A DNA stretch of 64,000 bases from Teichococcus coralli (GTDB lineage: Bacteria > Pseudomonadota > Alphaproteobacteria > Acetobacterales > Acetobacteraceae): the NCBI RefSeq assembly GCF_009829925.1, contig NZ_SNVJ01000005.1, positions 217,541 to 281,540 on the forward strand. Reading direction: 5' to 3'. Under the pieces are notes generated by a model, which was not told where the DNA came from, did no database searches, and worked only from the letters and a program-made list of their open reading frames with translations. The translations under genes and the position numbers were made by a program. Numbering within the stretch: the stretch's first letter is position 1; the number at the start of each line of letters is the position of its first letter. Shown piece by piece: positions 25,739 through 35,266 of this stretch.

Positions 25739-26505
25739 CGGTCCTGGCTCCGCCGCTCGGGCCGCCATTGCAGGTGCTGCCCGCCATCCAGCGCGATCAT
25801 CTGCCCGGTCATGGCGGGAAAGGAAAGGATGGCGAGCACGGCGCGGCCGACCTCCTCAGGGCTGGTGCCATGGCCGAGCGGGGTGCTGGCGGCCATCGCG
25901 GCGAAATGCTCCGCCGTCTGGTGCGGCGCCGGGACGGCCGGGCCTGGGCCGATGCCGTTCACCCGGATGCGCGGCGCCAAGGCCAGGGCCAGGCTCTGCG
26001 TCAGCGCCCAGAGCGCCGCCTTGGAGACGCTGTAGCTGACGAAATGCGGCGTCAGCGACCAGACGCGCTGGTCCAGCATGTTGATCACCACGCCTTCCGC
26101 TCCCGCGGGCAGCGCCCTGGCGAAGGCCTGGGTCAGCACGAAGGGCGCGCGCAGGTTTGGCTCCAGGTGGCGGTCCCAGCTCGCGCGCGTCGCATCATGC
26201 CACTCGTCGCGCGCGAAGGTGGAGGCGTTGTTCACCAGCACGCCCACGGGGCCCAGTGCCGCGACGGCGGCGGGAAGCAGCGCCTCGACGTCTTCCTCGT
26301 GGTCCAGCGCCGCCGCCAGCGTCACCGCGCGGCGTCCGAGCGCCTCGACGTCCTGCCGGGTCGCTTCGGCGTCCTCGGCGCTGCTGCGGTAGTGCAGGGC
26401 GACGTCGAAGCCGGCGCCGGCCAGCGCAAGGGCGATGGCGCGCCCGATGCGCCTGGCGCCGCCGGTGACCAGCGCGGCGCGAGGGAGAGTGGGGGAAATC
26501 GTCAT
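25735..26505 (-). CDS. SDR oxidoreductase, pteridine reductase/FolM-like
   Basis: A 256-residue short-chain dehydrogenase. The coenzyme loop reads TGGARRIG, fitting the TGxxxRxG signature that separates pteridine reductases (PTR1, FolM) from ordinary SDRs (TGxxxGxG). Other motifs are VNNAS, a catalytic YSVSK (Tyr and Lys present) and a C-terminal DGGQ. Overlap with folB supports a role in reducing dihydropterins or dihydrofolate. ATG at 26505 begins just before the conserved strand; further upstream starts add a poor tail. Substrate is inference from motif plus context. Confidence 0.82.
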   Translation of the reverse strand: MTISPTLPRAALVTGGARRIGRAIALALAGAGFDVALHYRSSAEDAEATRQDVEALGRRAVTLAAALDHEEDVEALLPAAVAALGPVGVLVNNASTFARDEWHDATRASWDRHLEPNLRAPFVLTQAFARALPAGAEGVVINMLDQRVWSLTPHFVSYSVSKAALWALTQSLALALAPRIRVNGIGPGPAVPAPHQTAEHFAAMAASTPLGHGTSPEEVGRAVLAILSFPAMTGQMIALDGGQHLQWRPERRSQDR

Positions 26506-26584
26506 GCCCACAAACTCGGATGCGGCGCCCGCCGCGTCCAGGGGGCGGCTCGTCAGGCCCTCGCCGCCACCCCATCTGTTGGCC

Positions 26585-26800
26585 ATGGAACGACCCTGCA
26601 TCAAGATCTGCGCCTATGACGAAGACACCGGCTGGTGCCATGCCTGCGGCATGACGAAGCCGGAGCGCAAGGCGTGGAAACGCCTTCCCGGCTACCGCGA
26701 GGCCATCCTCCAGCCGCTGCCCGCACGGCTGGCCGCCCTGGCGGCGGAGGGGCATGTCACCGGCCCCGCCGCCGGCAAGAAGGCCAGGCACAAGGACTGA
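26585..26800 (+). CDS. DUF1289 small cysteine-motif protein
   Basis: A 71-residue protein of the DUF1289 family, recognised from PCIKICAYDEDTGWCHACG, whose Cys5, Cys9, Cys18 and Cys21 could bind a metal or Fe-S cluster, then MTKPERKAWKRLP. Molecular function is unknown. It diverges from the folM-like gene (80 bp) and converges on the ABC ATPase (8 bp). Confidence 0.85.
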   Translation: MERPCIKICAYDEDTGWCHACGMTKPERKAWKRLPGYREAILQPLPARLAALAAEGHVTGPAAGKKARHKD

Positions 26801-26808
26801 GCGCGGCC

Positions 26809-27603
26809 TCAGGCCAGGGCGGCCTTTCGGACCTCCTCCCGGATCTCCGCCATCAGTCGCGCCTTGAGGGCGCCGAACTCCGGGGCCGTCTTCACCTTCC
26901 AGTCGCGCGGATAGGGCAGGGGAACCGGAACCTCCGCCTTCACCCGGCCCGGCCGCGCGGACATCACCAGCACGCGGCTGGCCAGGAACACCGCCTCGTC
27001 GATGTCGTGCGTGACAAACAGAACCGTCTTGCGCGCGGCGGGCGTGTCCGCGCCCCAGACTTCCAGCAGCAACTCCTGCATCAGCTCGCGCGTCTGGTGG
27101 TCCAGCGCGCCGAAGGGTTCGTCGAGCAGCAGGATCTCGGGGCTGTTGGCCAGCGCGCGGGCCAGGGCCGTGCGCTGCTGCATGCCGCCGGAAAGCTGGC
27201 GGGGCCAGTGGTGCTCGAAGCCGCGCAGGCCGGTGCGGGCGATGTAGGCGGCGGCGATCTCGCGCGCCTGCGCTTGCGGCACCTGGCGCTCGCGCAGGCC
27301 GAACAGGATGTTTTGCTCCACCGTCAGCCAGGGAAACAGCGTGTAGGACTGGAACACCATGCCCCGGTCCGGCCCCGGCCGCGTCACCTGCCGCCCGTTG
27401 AGCGTCACGCTGCCAGCCGTCGGCCGGTCCAGCCCGGCGACGATGCGAAGCAGGGTGGACTTGCCGCAGCCGGAGGGGCCGAGGATCGAGACGAACTCGC
27501 CGGGCGTGACGTCGAGGTCGGTGGGCTGCAGCGCCAGCGTCGGGCCGGCGCTGCCCTGGCCCGGGAAGGTGCGGGTCAGCCCACGAATGGAGAGCCCCCG
27601 CAT
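26809..27603 (-). CDS. NitT/TauT-type ABC transporter ATP-binding protein
   Basis: A 264-residue ABC ATPase with Walker [13 protein letters not shown] (near residue 40), Q-loop [11 protein letters not shown], signature [15 protein letters not shown], Walker [14 protein letters not shown] and the H-loop FVTHDIDEA. The FPWLTV segment after the Q-loop is typical of the SsuB/TauB/NrtD group (sulfonates, taurine, nitrate, pyrimidine precursors). It follows the permease by 14 bp. Confidence 0.92.
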   Translation of the reverse strand: MRGLSIRGLTRTFPGQGSAGPTLALQPTDLDVTPGEFVSILGPSGCGKSTLLRIVAGLDRPTAGSVTLNGRQVTRPGPDRGMVFQSYTLFPWLTVEQNILFGLRERQVPQAQAREIAAAYIARTGLRGFEHHWPRQLSGGMQQRTALARALANSPEILLLDEPFGALDHQTRELMQELLLEVWGADTPAARKTVLFVTHDIDEAVFLASRVLVMSARPGRVKAEVPVPLPYPRDWKVKTAPEFGALKARLMAEIREEVRKAALA

Positions 27604-27617
27604 GGCGGCGCCGTCCC

Positions 27618-28436
27618 TCACAGGACCGCCCAGCGGAACAGGCGGCGGTTGAGCTGCCGGAACAGCAGGTCCGTCACCAGGCCGATCAGGCCGATAACCA
27701 CGATGCCAAAGATCATCTGGCCGGTGTCGAGCAGGCGCTGGCTGTCCATGATCATGTGGCCGATGCCGCTTTGCGCGCCGATCAGCTCGGCGACGATGAC
27801 GTAGGTCCAGGCCCAGCCGAGCACCAGCCGCAGGGCCTCCATCACCTGCGGCGCGGCGGCGGGGATGATGACGCGGCGCAGGATGCCGCCGCGCCCGGCG
27901 CCCAGCGTGTAGGCGGCCTCGACCAGGTCCATGCGCGTGGCACCGGCGATCACCGTCACCATGATCACGATCTGAAAGACGCTGCCGAGAAAGATGACCG
28001 CCAGCTTCTGCGCTTCGCCCACGCCGGCCCACAGAATCAGCAGGGGGATGAAGGCGGAGGCCGGCAGGTAGCGGGCGAAGGAGATGAAGGGCTCGAAGAA
28101 GGCCTCGACACCCTTGTAGGCCCCCATCATCAGCCCCAGCGGCACGGCGATCGCCGCCGCCAGCAGGAAGCCGCCCAGCACACGCCAGACGGTCATGCCG
28201 ATGTCGTGCAGGAAGCCGTACTCGGTCAGCAGCGACCAGCCGGCTGCCAGGGCGCGTGCGGGCGAGGCGAGGAACAGCGGTTGCACATACCCCCCTTCCG
28301 TGGCCAGCGCCCAAAGGCCGACAAACAGAACGAAGAACCCGGTGCCGAGGAGGAGGCGGGCAGTCGCGGTGACGGGCTTGAGGGGTTCCAAGGAGCCTCG
28401 CTGTGAAAGAAGGGCGGTGGAAGAAGGACTTGCCAT
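27618..28436 (-). CDS. NitT/TauT-type ABC transporter permease
   Basis: A 272-residue inner-membrane protein with about six helices and the permease coupling motif EAAYTLGAGRGGILRRVIIP (EAA loop, near residues 175-194). The first helix is LLLGTGFFVLFVGLWAL. It pairs with the ATPase downstream. Its binding protein lies 1.5 kb upstream beyond an opposing outer-membrane protein gene. ATG at 28436 was chosen over a further upstream start that adds a non-conserved, charged tail. Confidence 0.9.
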   Translation of the reverse strand: MASPSSTALLSQRGSLEPLKPVTATARLLLGTGFFVLFVGLWALATEGGYVQPLFLASPARALAAGWSLLTEYGFLHDIGMTVWRVLGGFLLAAAIAVPLGLMMGAYKGVEAFFEPFISFARYLPASAFIPLLILWAGVGEAQKLAVIFLGSVFQIVIMVTVIAGATRMDLVEAAYTLGAGRGGILRRVIIPAAAPQVMEALRLVLGWAWTYVIVAELIGAQSGIGHMIMDSQRLLDTGQMIFGIVVIGLIGLVTDLLFRQLNRRLFRWAVL

Positions 28437-28603
28437 GAAACTTCGGCTGCAAGCGGCGCGCCACTCCCCGCGCCGGGCGGCCGGCGCGAAAGTTCGGTGA
28501 CCATGGTCAAGCTGTGGCAATCCTGCAACGAGGTGCGACATTCCACGATGCAGGAAGAACAGTCCTCACGCCGTCGTGTGTCCAATATGGTAATCCTTTC
28601 TGC

Positions 28604-29842
28604 ATGAACACACGCATTACGTGCGGCACCTTCGCCGCAGCCACGCTCCTTGTGGGTGCAATGCTGGCGGCGCCGCGCGCGGCCGCCGCCGCGGACCCGT
28701 ACGTCCTGGACCTGACGGTTGACGGCCAGACCTACACCCGCAGCTACAACAATCTCGATGACCTGCTGAACCTGCTCAACCCAGGCGGCATCCGGTCGAT
28801 CGCGCCCAACTACACCTCCAACTCGGCGGTGAACGCGGTCGTCAACTTCCGCGGTGTTCCGGCCACGGTGACGTCGGAGCCGGGTTCCAGCGCCCTGCGC
28901 CTTTCCGTTCCGGGCGCCGGCGTGGACCAGGTCTTCGATGCCGGCAGTCTCACCGAATCGCGCCGGCAGCTCGAGAACTTCGCCAAGGGCGAAGGCGACG
29001 CCGAAGCGCTGAAAAAGATCTACGACGCGGTTGTCTCCACCAGCACCGCCGATCCGGTCGCCGGCAACCCTGCCTCGCTGCAGGGCCAGTCCGTGATGGC
29101 CGACTATGCCGCCGGCACGCTACTGCCGGGCGACCTCGGCCGCATGGAGCCGCGCGCGGCGGGGTGGCACTTCAGCGTCGGCGGCGACTACACGCGCCAG
29201 GAGACGCGCGACTTCGACACGAACATCTGGAGCCTGCCGCTGGCCGTCTCCTACACCTTCGGCCAGGACGGGCCGGAGCTGTTCCTCAACCTGCCGCTGA
29301 CTCTCACCGACACCAGCGGCGCCTACTCCTACCTGGGCTCCGCCGGCATCGGCCTGCGCGTGCCGGTGGTGACGAGCCCCTCCGTCCGCTGGGCGCTGAC
29401 GCCGCAGTTCCGCTTCGGTGCGGCAGGCTCGTCCGAGGTGGGCTCGGTCGGCCAGGCTTACGGCGGTTCGGTGACCAGCGACCTGCGCCTCGCACTGCCC
29501 AACCAGTTCGTGCTCGGGATCGGCAACACCATCGGCTACTACGAGACCAAGCCCCTGAAGGTCAGTGACTATGACCTGGCCTATGACCTGCAGAACGCCT
29601 ACTACCGCAACGGCGCCTCGATCTCCCGGCCGGTCGGCCTGATGGCCAACCTGCCGGTGCTGCTCGGCGCCTCCTTCGTGGACACCCGCATGGCCGGTGA
29701 CGACCTGGCGGTGAAGAGCTGGCAGGAATACGGCCTCTTCGCCGTGCTCGGCACCACCACGCCGGTGCGCGCCAACATCAGCTACCTGAACGGCGAGCGC
29801 GGCTACGACGCCTTCCATGTCGGCCTGAGCGTCGCCTTCTGA
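28604..29842 (+). CDS. Outer-membrane beta-barrel protein, unknown function
   Basis: A 412-residue secreted protein. The signal peptide covers 1 to about 30 (ending AAAAAD). An alpha/beta N-terminal half (to about 190) includes LDDLLNLLNPGG. The C-terminal half is an amphipathic barrel with alternating aromatic strands (WHFSVGGDYTRQ, LRLALPNQFVLGIG) ending in Phe (VGLSVAF), the usual BAM-recognition end. It is an opposite-strand gene between a transporter's binding protein and its permease. A strong hairpin follows 10 bp downstream. Confidence 0.8.
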   Translation: MNTRITCGTFAAATLLVGAMLAAPRAAAAADPYVLDLTVDGQTYTRSYNNLDDLLNLLNPGGIRSIAPNYTSNSAVNAVVNFRGVPATVTSEPGSSALRLSVPGAGVDQVFDAGSLTESRRQLENFAKGEGDAEALKKIYDAVVSTSTADPVAGNPASLQGQSVMADYAAGTLLPGDLGRMEPRAAGWHFSVGGDYTRQETRDFDTNIWSLPLAVSYTFGQDGPELFLNLPLTLTDTSGAYSYLGSAGIGLRVPVVTSPSVRWALTPQFRFGAAGSSEVGSVGQAYGGSVTSDLRLALPNQFVLGIGNTIGYYETKPLKVSDYDLAYDLQNAYYRNGASISRPVGLMANLPVLLGASFVDTRMAGDDLAVKSWQEYGLFAVLGTTTPVRANISYLNGERGYDAFHVGLSVAF

Positions 29843-29851
29843 CGAAAAGCC

Positions 29852-29880
29852 GCCCGGCCGGCCTTCGCAACCGGCCGGGC
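29852..29880. terminator. Strong bidirectional hairpin between convergent genes
   Basis: A perfect 10-bp stem: GCCCGGCCGG at 29852-29861 and CCGGCCGGGC at 29871-29880, with a 9-base loop. It lies between the barrel gene stop and the binding-protein stop and would serve either transcript. Confidence 0.8.
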
Positions 29881-29893
29881 GCATCCGCCTGCC

Positions 29894-30844
29894 TCAGCCC
29901 AGGAAGTTGGTATCCAGCAGCTTCGCGAGGTCGGGCGACTGGCGCACCACGCCCGCCTGCTTCTGCACCTCCAGCGCCTTCTGCATGAACTGCGGCAGGC
30001 CATCGGCCGCGTAGGCGCGGTTCTTCGCCTGGTCCATCCATTCGATGAACCCGGCGCTCGCCTTGAAGGCCTCGCCGCTCTGGTTCACGCGCTTGCCCAT
30101 GATCGCATAAGCCTTGTCCGGCTCCTTGCCGATCATCGCCAGGGCGTCGTACCAGCCCTGCACCACCGCCTTCACCGCGGTGCCGTTCCTGGCGAGGAAA
30201 TCCGGCTGGAAGGCGAGGGTATCGACCACGCAGGGGTAGTCCAGCGTCGTGGCGAGGATCTTGCCCTTGTCCGCGCCCATGCCCCGCACCTGCGAGAGAT
30301 AGGGCTCATAGGTGGAGCAGCCGTCGAACTGGCCGGCCACAAAGGCTTGCGCCGCCGGCTGCGGCGCCAGGCTGGCGGTCTGGACGTCCTTGATGGAAAG
30401 GCCGTTCTCCCGGAGCATGTAGGCCAGCACGAAGTACGGCGTGGTGCCCGGCCCATCCACCGCGAGGGTCTTGCCCTTCAGATCCGCCCAGCCGCCGACC
30501 GAGGGCCGCACCGCGATGCCGTCCCCGCCGCGCGAGCGGTCGAGCACCAGCACCTGCACGAGCGGCATGGTGCTGCCCCAGAGGATCATGGTGTCCACCG
30601 TGGTGACGACGCAGTTCAGCGCGCCTGAGGCAAGCGCCAGGTTGCGCTCGCGCTGCGGGACGAAGCGCGTCTCCACCTCGACGCCGTTCGCCTTGAACAG
30701 GCCGGCCTCCTCCGCCAGGGTCAGCGGCGCGAAGCCGGTCCAGCCGGACATGCCGATGGTGATCTTTGGCGCGGCCTGCGCACGGGCGAGATGGGGCAGG
30801 GCAAGCGCGCCGGCGGCGGCGCCCAGGAACAGGCGGCGGTGCAT
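29894..30844 (-). CDS. NitT/TauT-type ABC substrate-binding protein
   Basis: A periplasmic binding protein of 316 residues. An RRLFLG twin-arginine-like signal runs to about residue 22 (LARAQ). The PBP2 fold follows with ITIGMSGWTGFAPLTLAEEAG (in part SGWTGFAPLTLAEEAG), VVTTVDTMI, LKGKTLAVDGPGT and GCSTYEPYLSQV. It matches the SsuA/TauA/NrtA group and fits the permease and ATPase at 26.8-28.4 kb, though an opposing gene separates them. The ligand cannot be read from sequence. Confidence 0.88.
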   Translation of the reverse strand: MHRRLFLGAAAGALALPHLARAQAAPKITIGMSGWTGFAPLTLAEEAGLFKANGVEVETRFVPQRERNLALASGALNCVVTTVDTMILWGSTMPLVQVLVLDRSRGGDGIAVRPSVGGWADLKGKTLAVDGPGTTPYFVLAYMLRENGLSIKDVQTASLAPQPAAQAFVAGQFDGCSTYEPYLSQVRGMGADKGKILATTLDYPCVVDTLAFQPDFLARNGTAVKAVVQGWYDALAMIGKEPDKAYAIMGKRVNQSGEAFKASAGFIEWMDQAKNRAYAADGLPQFMQKALEVQKQAGVVRQSPDLAKLLDTNFLG

Positions 30845-30943
30845 TGGATTCGGTCTCCTTCGGGCCTGGCGGCCTCTCCCTGGCGGCGAGCCTAGTCCGG
30901 GCTGGCGGCGGCGGGAAGACTCGCGCCCGCTCGGGGCGCCGCC

Positions 30944-31633
30944 TCAGGCGCGCCGTTCGAGCCGCAGCGTGACGGCGCTGACACCAAGGCAGATCAGCAG
31001 CAGGATGCCGCCGAGCGCGAGGGCGAGCGGCAGGTCGCCTTTCTGCGTCTCCAGCGCGATGGCCGTGGTCATCGTGCGCGTTTCGCCGCGGATGTTGCCG
31101 CCGACGATCAGAATGGCGCCGACCTCGGCGATGGCGCGCCCGAAGGCCGCCAGCAGCACCGTGCCAAGCGCCGGCCGGCCCAACCGCAGCAACTGGAGGC
31201 CGCACTGCATCGGACCCGCGCCGTCGATGCGGAGGGGATCGCCGATCTCGGTCCAGAGCGGCGCCAGGACCCGGTGGGCCAGGGCCACCACGATCGGCAG
31301 GGCGAGAATCGTCTGCGCCGCCACCATGCCGGCGGGCTGGAACAGCCAGCCCAGCGCGCCGAAAGGACCGCTGCGCGAGAGCAGAAGGTAGCAGAGCAGC
31401 CCGACCACCACCGGCGGCAGGCCCAGCGCGGCATTCACCGCGACCAGCAGCAAGCGCCTGCCCGGAAAGCGGCTGGCCGCCATCACCAGCGCCAGCGGCA
31501 GGCCCAGGGCGAAGGCGAGCAGGGCTGCGCTGCCGGACGTGCGGAGCGAAAGCAGCACAATCTGCCCGAGCTCAGGATCGGCGCCGCCGATCAGCCCGAG
31601 CGCCAGCCGCGCGGCCTCGGCAAGGTCATGCAT
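30944..31633 (-). CDS. Tungstate-type ABC permease (TupB-like)
   Basis: A 229-residue inner-membrane permease with about five helices. It resembles TupB/ModB-like tungstate permeases: LSLRTSGSAALLAFALGLPL, AALGLPPVVVGLLCYLLLS, ALPIVVALAHRVLAPLW, AEVGAILIVGGNIRGETRTM. No tungstate binding protein or ATPase gene lies beside it. The upstream neighbour on the minus side of the gap is divergent and the downstream NitT/TauT binding protein is a different family, so it is an orphan or uses subunits from another locus. ATG at 31633 fits the family N-terminus; an ATG two codons before is out of frame. Confidence 0.8.
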   Translation of the reverse strand: MHDLAEAARLALGLIGGADPELGQIVLLSLRTSGSAALLAFALGLPLALVMAASRFPGRRLLLVAVNAALGLPPVVVGLLCYLLLSRSGPFGALGWLFQPAGMVAAQTILALPIVVALAHRVLAPLWTEIGDPLRIDGAGPMQCGLQLLRLGRPALGTVLLAAFGRAIAEVGAILIVGGNIRGETRTMTTAIALETQKGDLPLALALGGILLLICLGVSAVTLRLERRA

Positions 31634-31804
31634 GGGAGGGGAGGGGCATGGAACCGCGGAGATGCCGATTCCGCCGCTTCCAGGCAAGGCTGCCAGGGGC
31701 CACCATTTGCCGGCTGCTGCCAACTCCTGCGTGCCGCCGGTGCATCAACGGTTTCTTCAGCAAAGCCGGCGAGAATGGGGCCATTCCAGAAGGAACAGCC
31801 GCCC

Positions 31805-32299
31805 ATGACCGAGTTCGCCGAAGTCTCCGCCCGCCCCGTGCAGCTGCTGGTGCTGGACCCGCGCCAGCCGGGCTGGCCGGCAGCGCTGGCAGCCGCGGGC
31901 GCGGACACCGCCGTCCTGCTCCTGGACGCCGGGCATGATGGCCTGCAGCAGATCGCCGAGGTGGCGAAGGAATACGCGCCGCTGAAGACCATTCATCTGC
32001 CTGAGCATGGCACGCCGGGCCAGGCCCTTCTCGGCCGGACGGTGCTGGACGCCGCGCATCTGGCGGAAACATCATGGCTCCTGGCGAGGATCGGCGAGGC
32101 ACTGGCGCCGGAGGGCGTGCTGCGCCTCGGCGGCGAACCTGGGCGCGGCGTGCTGGGCCGGAGGCTCGCCGACCTGGTTGCGGAGGCGGCGGGCCGCGCG
32201 GTGCTGACGGTGCGCCAGGCGCCACTGCGCGCACTGACCGCGGTGACGCCCTGGAGCCATTCCGGCACCCCCGGTTTCCCGGCCATGGCATCCGTTTGA
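31805..32299 (+). CDS. Small DUF4347-like protein
   Basis: A 164-residue soluble protein without signal peptide. QLLVLDPRQPGWPAALAAAG, DTAVLLLDAGHDGLQQIAE and KTIHLPEHGTPGQALLG look like the DUF4347 module (VDxxVxD, then LDxxxDGxxQI, then HGxxG). This module normally sits at the N-terminus of very large secreted adhesin-like proteins. Here it is free-standing and the His of the HG motif is kept. Family assignment is from pattern memory only, and no partner is nearby. Confidence 0.55.
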   Translation: MTEFAEVSARPVQLLVLDPRQPGWPAALAAAGADTAVLLLDAGHDGLQQIAEVAKEYAPLKTIHLPEHGTPGQALLGRTVLDAAHLAETSWLLARIGEALAPEGVLRLGGEPGRGVLGRRLADLVAEAAGRAVLTVRQAPLRALTAVTPWSHSGTPGFPAMASV

Positions 32300-32594
32300 G
32301 CGATCAGGATCACCACGCCCCTTTCGGGCTTCCGCCCGCCGCAATCATCAATCCGCAGCCACCCGTCGCACGGGCGGCGAGGGCAGGCAGACGGATCCAA
32401 AGGGGCGCGCGCTAGCCAGTCCCGCGATGCGGTGCCGCGGCCGGTAGAGGGTCTTGTGCGGCCCGATCCGCCAACCGGACGCGCTTGGCAGCCAGAACGG
32501 GCCAGCCTTGCCCGCGCCCGCGGCCGCCATGGAATCACGGCAGGATCGAAGCACAGGAGGCGCGGCGATCGGTCCTGCGCCTGAGGCTTTCGGC
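32300..32594. other. Gene-free spacer
   Basis: Roughly 295 bases between the DUF4347-like gene and the iron-transporter ATPase stop. I see no convincing open frame, palindrome or promoter; GC content is typical. It may hold terminators for the convergent genes, but no clean hairpin was found. Confidence 0.5.
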
Positions 32595-33668
32595 CTAGGG
32601 CCTTCCTTCACCCGCCGGAAGCAGGGGATGCGCCTGTCCGCTCACCGCGAGCCGGACAAGGCTGCCGACCGGCGGCGCCGTGAGATAGGAGCAGCGCAAT
32701 TCGAGCCGGGGCGCGCGGCCGCCATCCTCCGCTCGTTGCAGCCGCACGGCGACGCCGCAGGAGGCGCCGCCGAACTCCACCGCCTCGACGCGCGCCCGCA
32801 CCTCCGCCGCCTCCGTCCCGGTGGGCAGCAGGGCGATCTGCTCCGGGCGCAGCATGATCTCCGCCCGCGCGCGGGGGTCGGGACGGGTCAGCGGCACCCG
32901 GCCCAGCGCGCACTCGGCCCAGCCTCCCGACAGCCGCGCCGGCAGGATGACCGCCTCGCCGAAGAAGGTGGCGACGGTGGTGTCCCGGGGCTGCAGGTAA
33001 AGGTCACGCGGCTTGCCCGCCTGGAGCAGCCTGCCCTCGCGCAACAGCACCACCTGATCGGCGAAGGAAAGCGCCTCCGCCTGGTCGTGGGTCACCAGGA
33101 TGGTGGTGATTCCTTCCGCCGCGAGCAGGTCGGCCACCGCCTTGCGGGTGCTGGCGCGTAGTCCGGTGTCCAGGGCGGAGAAGGGTTCGTCCAGCAGCAT
33201 CAGGCGCGGCTTCCGCGCCAGGGCCCGGGCCAGCGCGACGCGCTGCTGCTGGCCTCCGGAAAGCTGGTCCGGCCGGCGCCGCAGCATGGACGGGTCCAGT
33301 TCCACCATCGCCAGCAGCACGGCGATCCGCGCCTCGCGGCCGGGGGTGGCTCGCGGCAGGCCGAAGCCGATGTTGTCGGCCACGCTGAGATGAGGGAACA
33401 GGGCGCCTTCCTGCGCCACCAGCCCGATGCCGCGCAGATGGGCCGGAACCGTGCGTGGCCCCTCGGCCAGCAGGTCGCCTCCCAAAGTGATGCGGCCGCT
33501 GTCGGGCGTCTCGAAGCCGCCGACGATCCGCAGCAGCGTCGACTTGCCGCTGCCGGAGGGGCCCAGGATGGCCGTGCGGCTGCCCTCGGGCACGGCGAGG
33601 TCAACCGCGTCGAGAGCGGCCACCTGGCCGAAGCGGCGGCTGACCGCCTGGAGGCGCAGGAAGCTCAT
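32595..33668 (-). CDS. Iron(III)-type ABC transporter ATP-binding protein
   Basis: A 357-residue ATPase of the FbpC/PotA class. Walker [13 protein letters not shown] near residue 37, signature [19 protein letters not shown], Walker [13 protein letters not shown] and H-loop [10 protein letters not shown] are present. A C-terminal TOBE-like regulatory domain follows (about 245-350: [13 protein letters not shown]). It overlaps the permease by ATGA and comes last in the operon, after permease and binding protein. Confidence 0.9.
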   Translation of the reverse strand: MSFLRLQAVSRRFGQVAALDAVDLAVPEGSRTAILGPSGSGKSTLLRIVGGFETPDSGRITLGGDLLAEGPRTVPAHLRGIGLVAQEGALFPHLSVADNIGFGLPRATPGREARIAVLLAMVELDPSMLRRRPDQLSGGQQQRVALARALARKPRLMLLDEPFSALDTGLRASTRKAVADLLAAEGITTILVTHDQAEALSFADQVVLLREGRLLQAGKPRDLYLQPRDTTVATFFGEAVILPARLSGGWAECALGRVPLTRPDPRARAEIMLRPEQIALLPTGTEAAEVRARVEAVEFGGASCGVAVRLQRAEDGGRAPRLELRCSYLTAPPVGSLVRLAVSGQAHPLLPAGEGRP

Positions 33669-35263
33669 CGCCCCCGGCCGCCCTGCGACTGCCGGTGCAG
33701 GAACCAGGCCATGGGCAGCGACAGCAGGATCATCCCGAGGGCATAGGGCGCGGCCGCCGCGTAGTCGATCTCCCCGCTGTAGGACCAGAAGCTGGTGGCC
33801 AGCGTGTGGGTGCCGTTCGGCGCCAGCATCTGCGTCGCCGTCAGTTCGTTGGCGATGCCGAGCGCCACCAGCGCCATGGCGGCCGCCGCGCCGGGCGCGG
33901 CCAGACGCAGCGTCACGGCCGCCAGCGCGCGCAGCGGCGAACGGCCGAGCATGCCCGCCGCCTCCTCCAGCTCCTCCGGCGCCTGGGCGATGCTGGCGCG
34001 GAGCGCGACAATGGCGCGCGGCAGGAACAACAGCGCGTAGGCCAGCAGGATGGTGGCGACGGACTGGTAAAGGGGTCTTGCCACCCGCACGGTGACGCTC
34101 ACCAGGGCCAGCGCCACCACGACGCCGGGCAGCGCGCCGGCGATGAAGTTGCTGCCCTCCAAGGTTCGTTGCAGCCGCCCCGGCGCGCGCACCGACAGCC
34201 AGGCCGTGGGGATGGCGGCCAGGGTCGCCAGCGCCGCTCCGAGGGCCGACAGCAGCAAGGTCTGCCCCAGCGCCTCCCCGATCTCGCCCCACCGCCACAC
34301 GGCGCCGCCGCCCGCGGCGAGCCAGCGGGCCAGCGTCGCCGCCGGAACACCGAGGGCGAGCGTGGCGGCCAGGGCGGGCAGCAGCAGGCAAGGCAGGGTG
34401 AACCACCCCAGGCGCACCGGCCGGGGCGGCCGCGCCGCCCCCGGCCCGAGCCGGGCATAGCGCGCCGCTCCGCGCAGCCAGGTTTCCAGCGCGAGCAATC
34501 CCAGGCAGCAGGCGACCAGCACAACCGCCAGCATGCTCGCCGCCGGTCCGTTGAAGCTGGACTGGAACTGGTCAACGATGGCGGTGGTGAAGGTGTCGAA
34601 GCGGATCATCGCGTAGAGGCCGAATTCGGCGAGCAGGTGCAGCCCGACCAGCAGCCCGCCGCCGCAAAGCGCCAGCCGCAGCTGGGGCACCACCACCCGG
34701 AGGAAAACGCCAGCGGGCGGCACGCCCAGCGAGGCCGCGCTCTCCTGCAGGGCCGGGTCCATGCGGCGGAGCGCGGCCACCACCGGCAGGTACAGAAACG
34801 GGGTATAGGCCAGGACGGAGACCAGGACGGCCCCGGCCAGCCCGTGCAGCCCCGGCAGCAGGCTGACCCAAGCGTAGCTGTGCACGAAGGCCGGGATCGC
34901 CAGCGGCGCCACCGCCATCCAGGACCACAGGCGACGGCCGGGCAGGTCGCTGCACTCGGTCAGCCAGGCCAGGGCGACCGCCAGCAGGATACAGAGCGGC
35001 AAGGTGCAGGCGACGAGCAGCGCGGTGTTGACGAGCAGCTCGCCGACGCGTGGCCGGAAGATCAGGGCCGAGGCCGTGGCCCAGCCGGTCTGCACCGTCA
35101 CCCACAGCACGAACGCGAGCGGCAGCAGAGCCAGCAAGGAGACCAGCAGCGCCGCACCGCCGAGGGCCGCGCCCGGCCGCCGGTGCGCGCCCCGGTGGAG
35201 CGGCAGCCCGGCCATGCGCCGCAGGGGCAAGGCGCCGGCCCGGTGCGCGGCCTGCGGCTTCAT
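33665..35263 (-). CDS. Iron(III)-type ABC transporter permease (two-domain)
   Basis: A 532-residue inner-membrane permease with two fused halves of about six helices each, the FbpB/AfuB layout. Coupling EAA-type loops occur in both halves ([20 protein letters not shown] near 195; [20 protein letters not shown] near 445). The stop overlaps the ATPase start (ATGA). Its start is 3 bp from the binding-protein stop. Confidence 0.9.
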   Translation of the reverse strand: MKPQAAHRAGALPLRRMAGLPLHRGAHRRPGAALGGAALLVSLLALLPLAFVLWVTVQTGWATASALIFRPRVGELLVNTALLVACTLPLCILLAVALAWLTECSDLPGRRLWSWMAVAPLAIPAFVHSYAWVSLLPGLHGLAGAVLVSVLAYTPFLYLPVVAALRRMDPALQESAASLGVPPAGVFLRVVVPQLRLALCGGGLLVGLHLLAEFGLYAMIRFDTFTTAIVDQFQSSFNGPAASMLAVVLVACCLGLLALETWLRGAARYARLGPGAARPPRPVRLGWFTLPCLLLPALAATLALGVPAATLARWLAAGGGAVWRWGEIGEALGQTLLLSALGAALATLAAIPTAWLSVRAPGRLQRTLEGSNFIAGALPGVVVALALVSVTVRVARPLYQSVATILLAYALLFLPRAIVALRASIAQAPEELEEAAGMLGRSPLRALAAVTLRLAAPGAAAAMALVALGIANELTATQMLAPNGTHTLATSFWSYSGEIDYAAAAPYALGMILLSLPMAWFLHRQSQGGRGR

Positions 35264-35266
35264 GGA

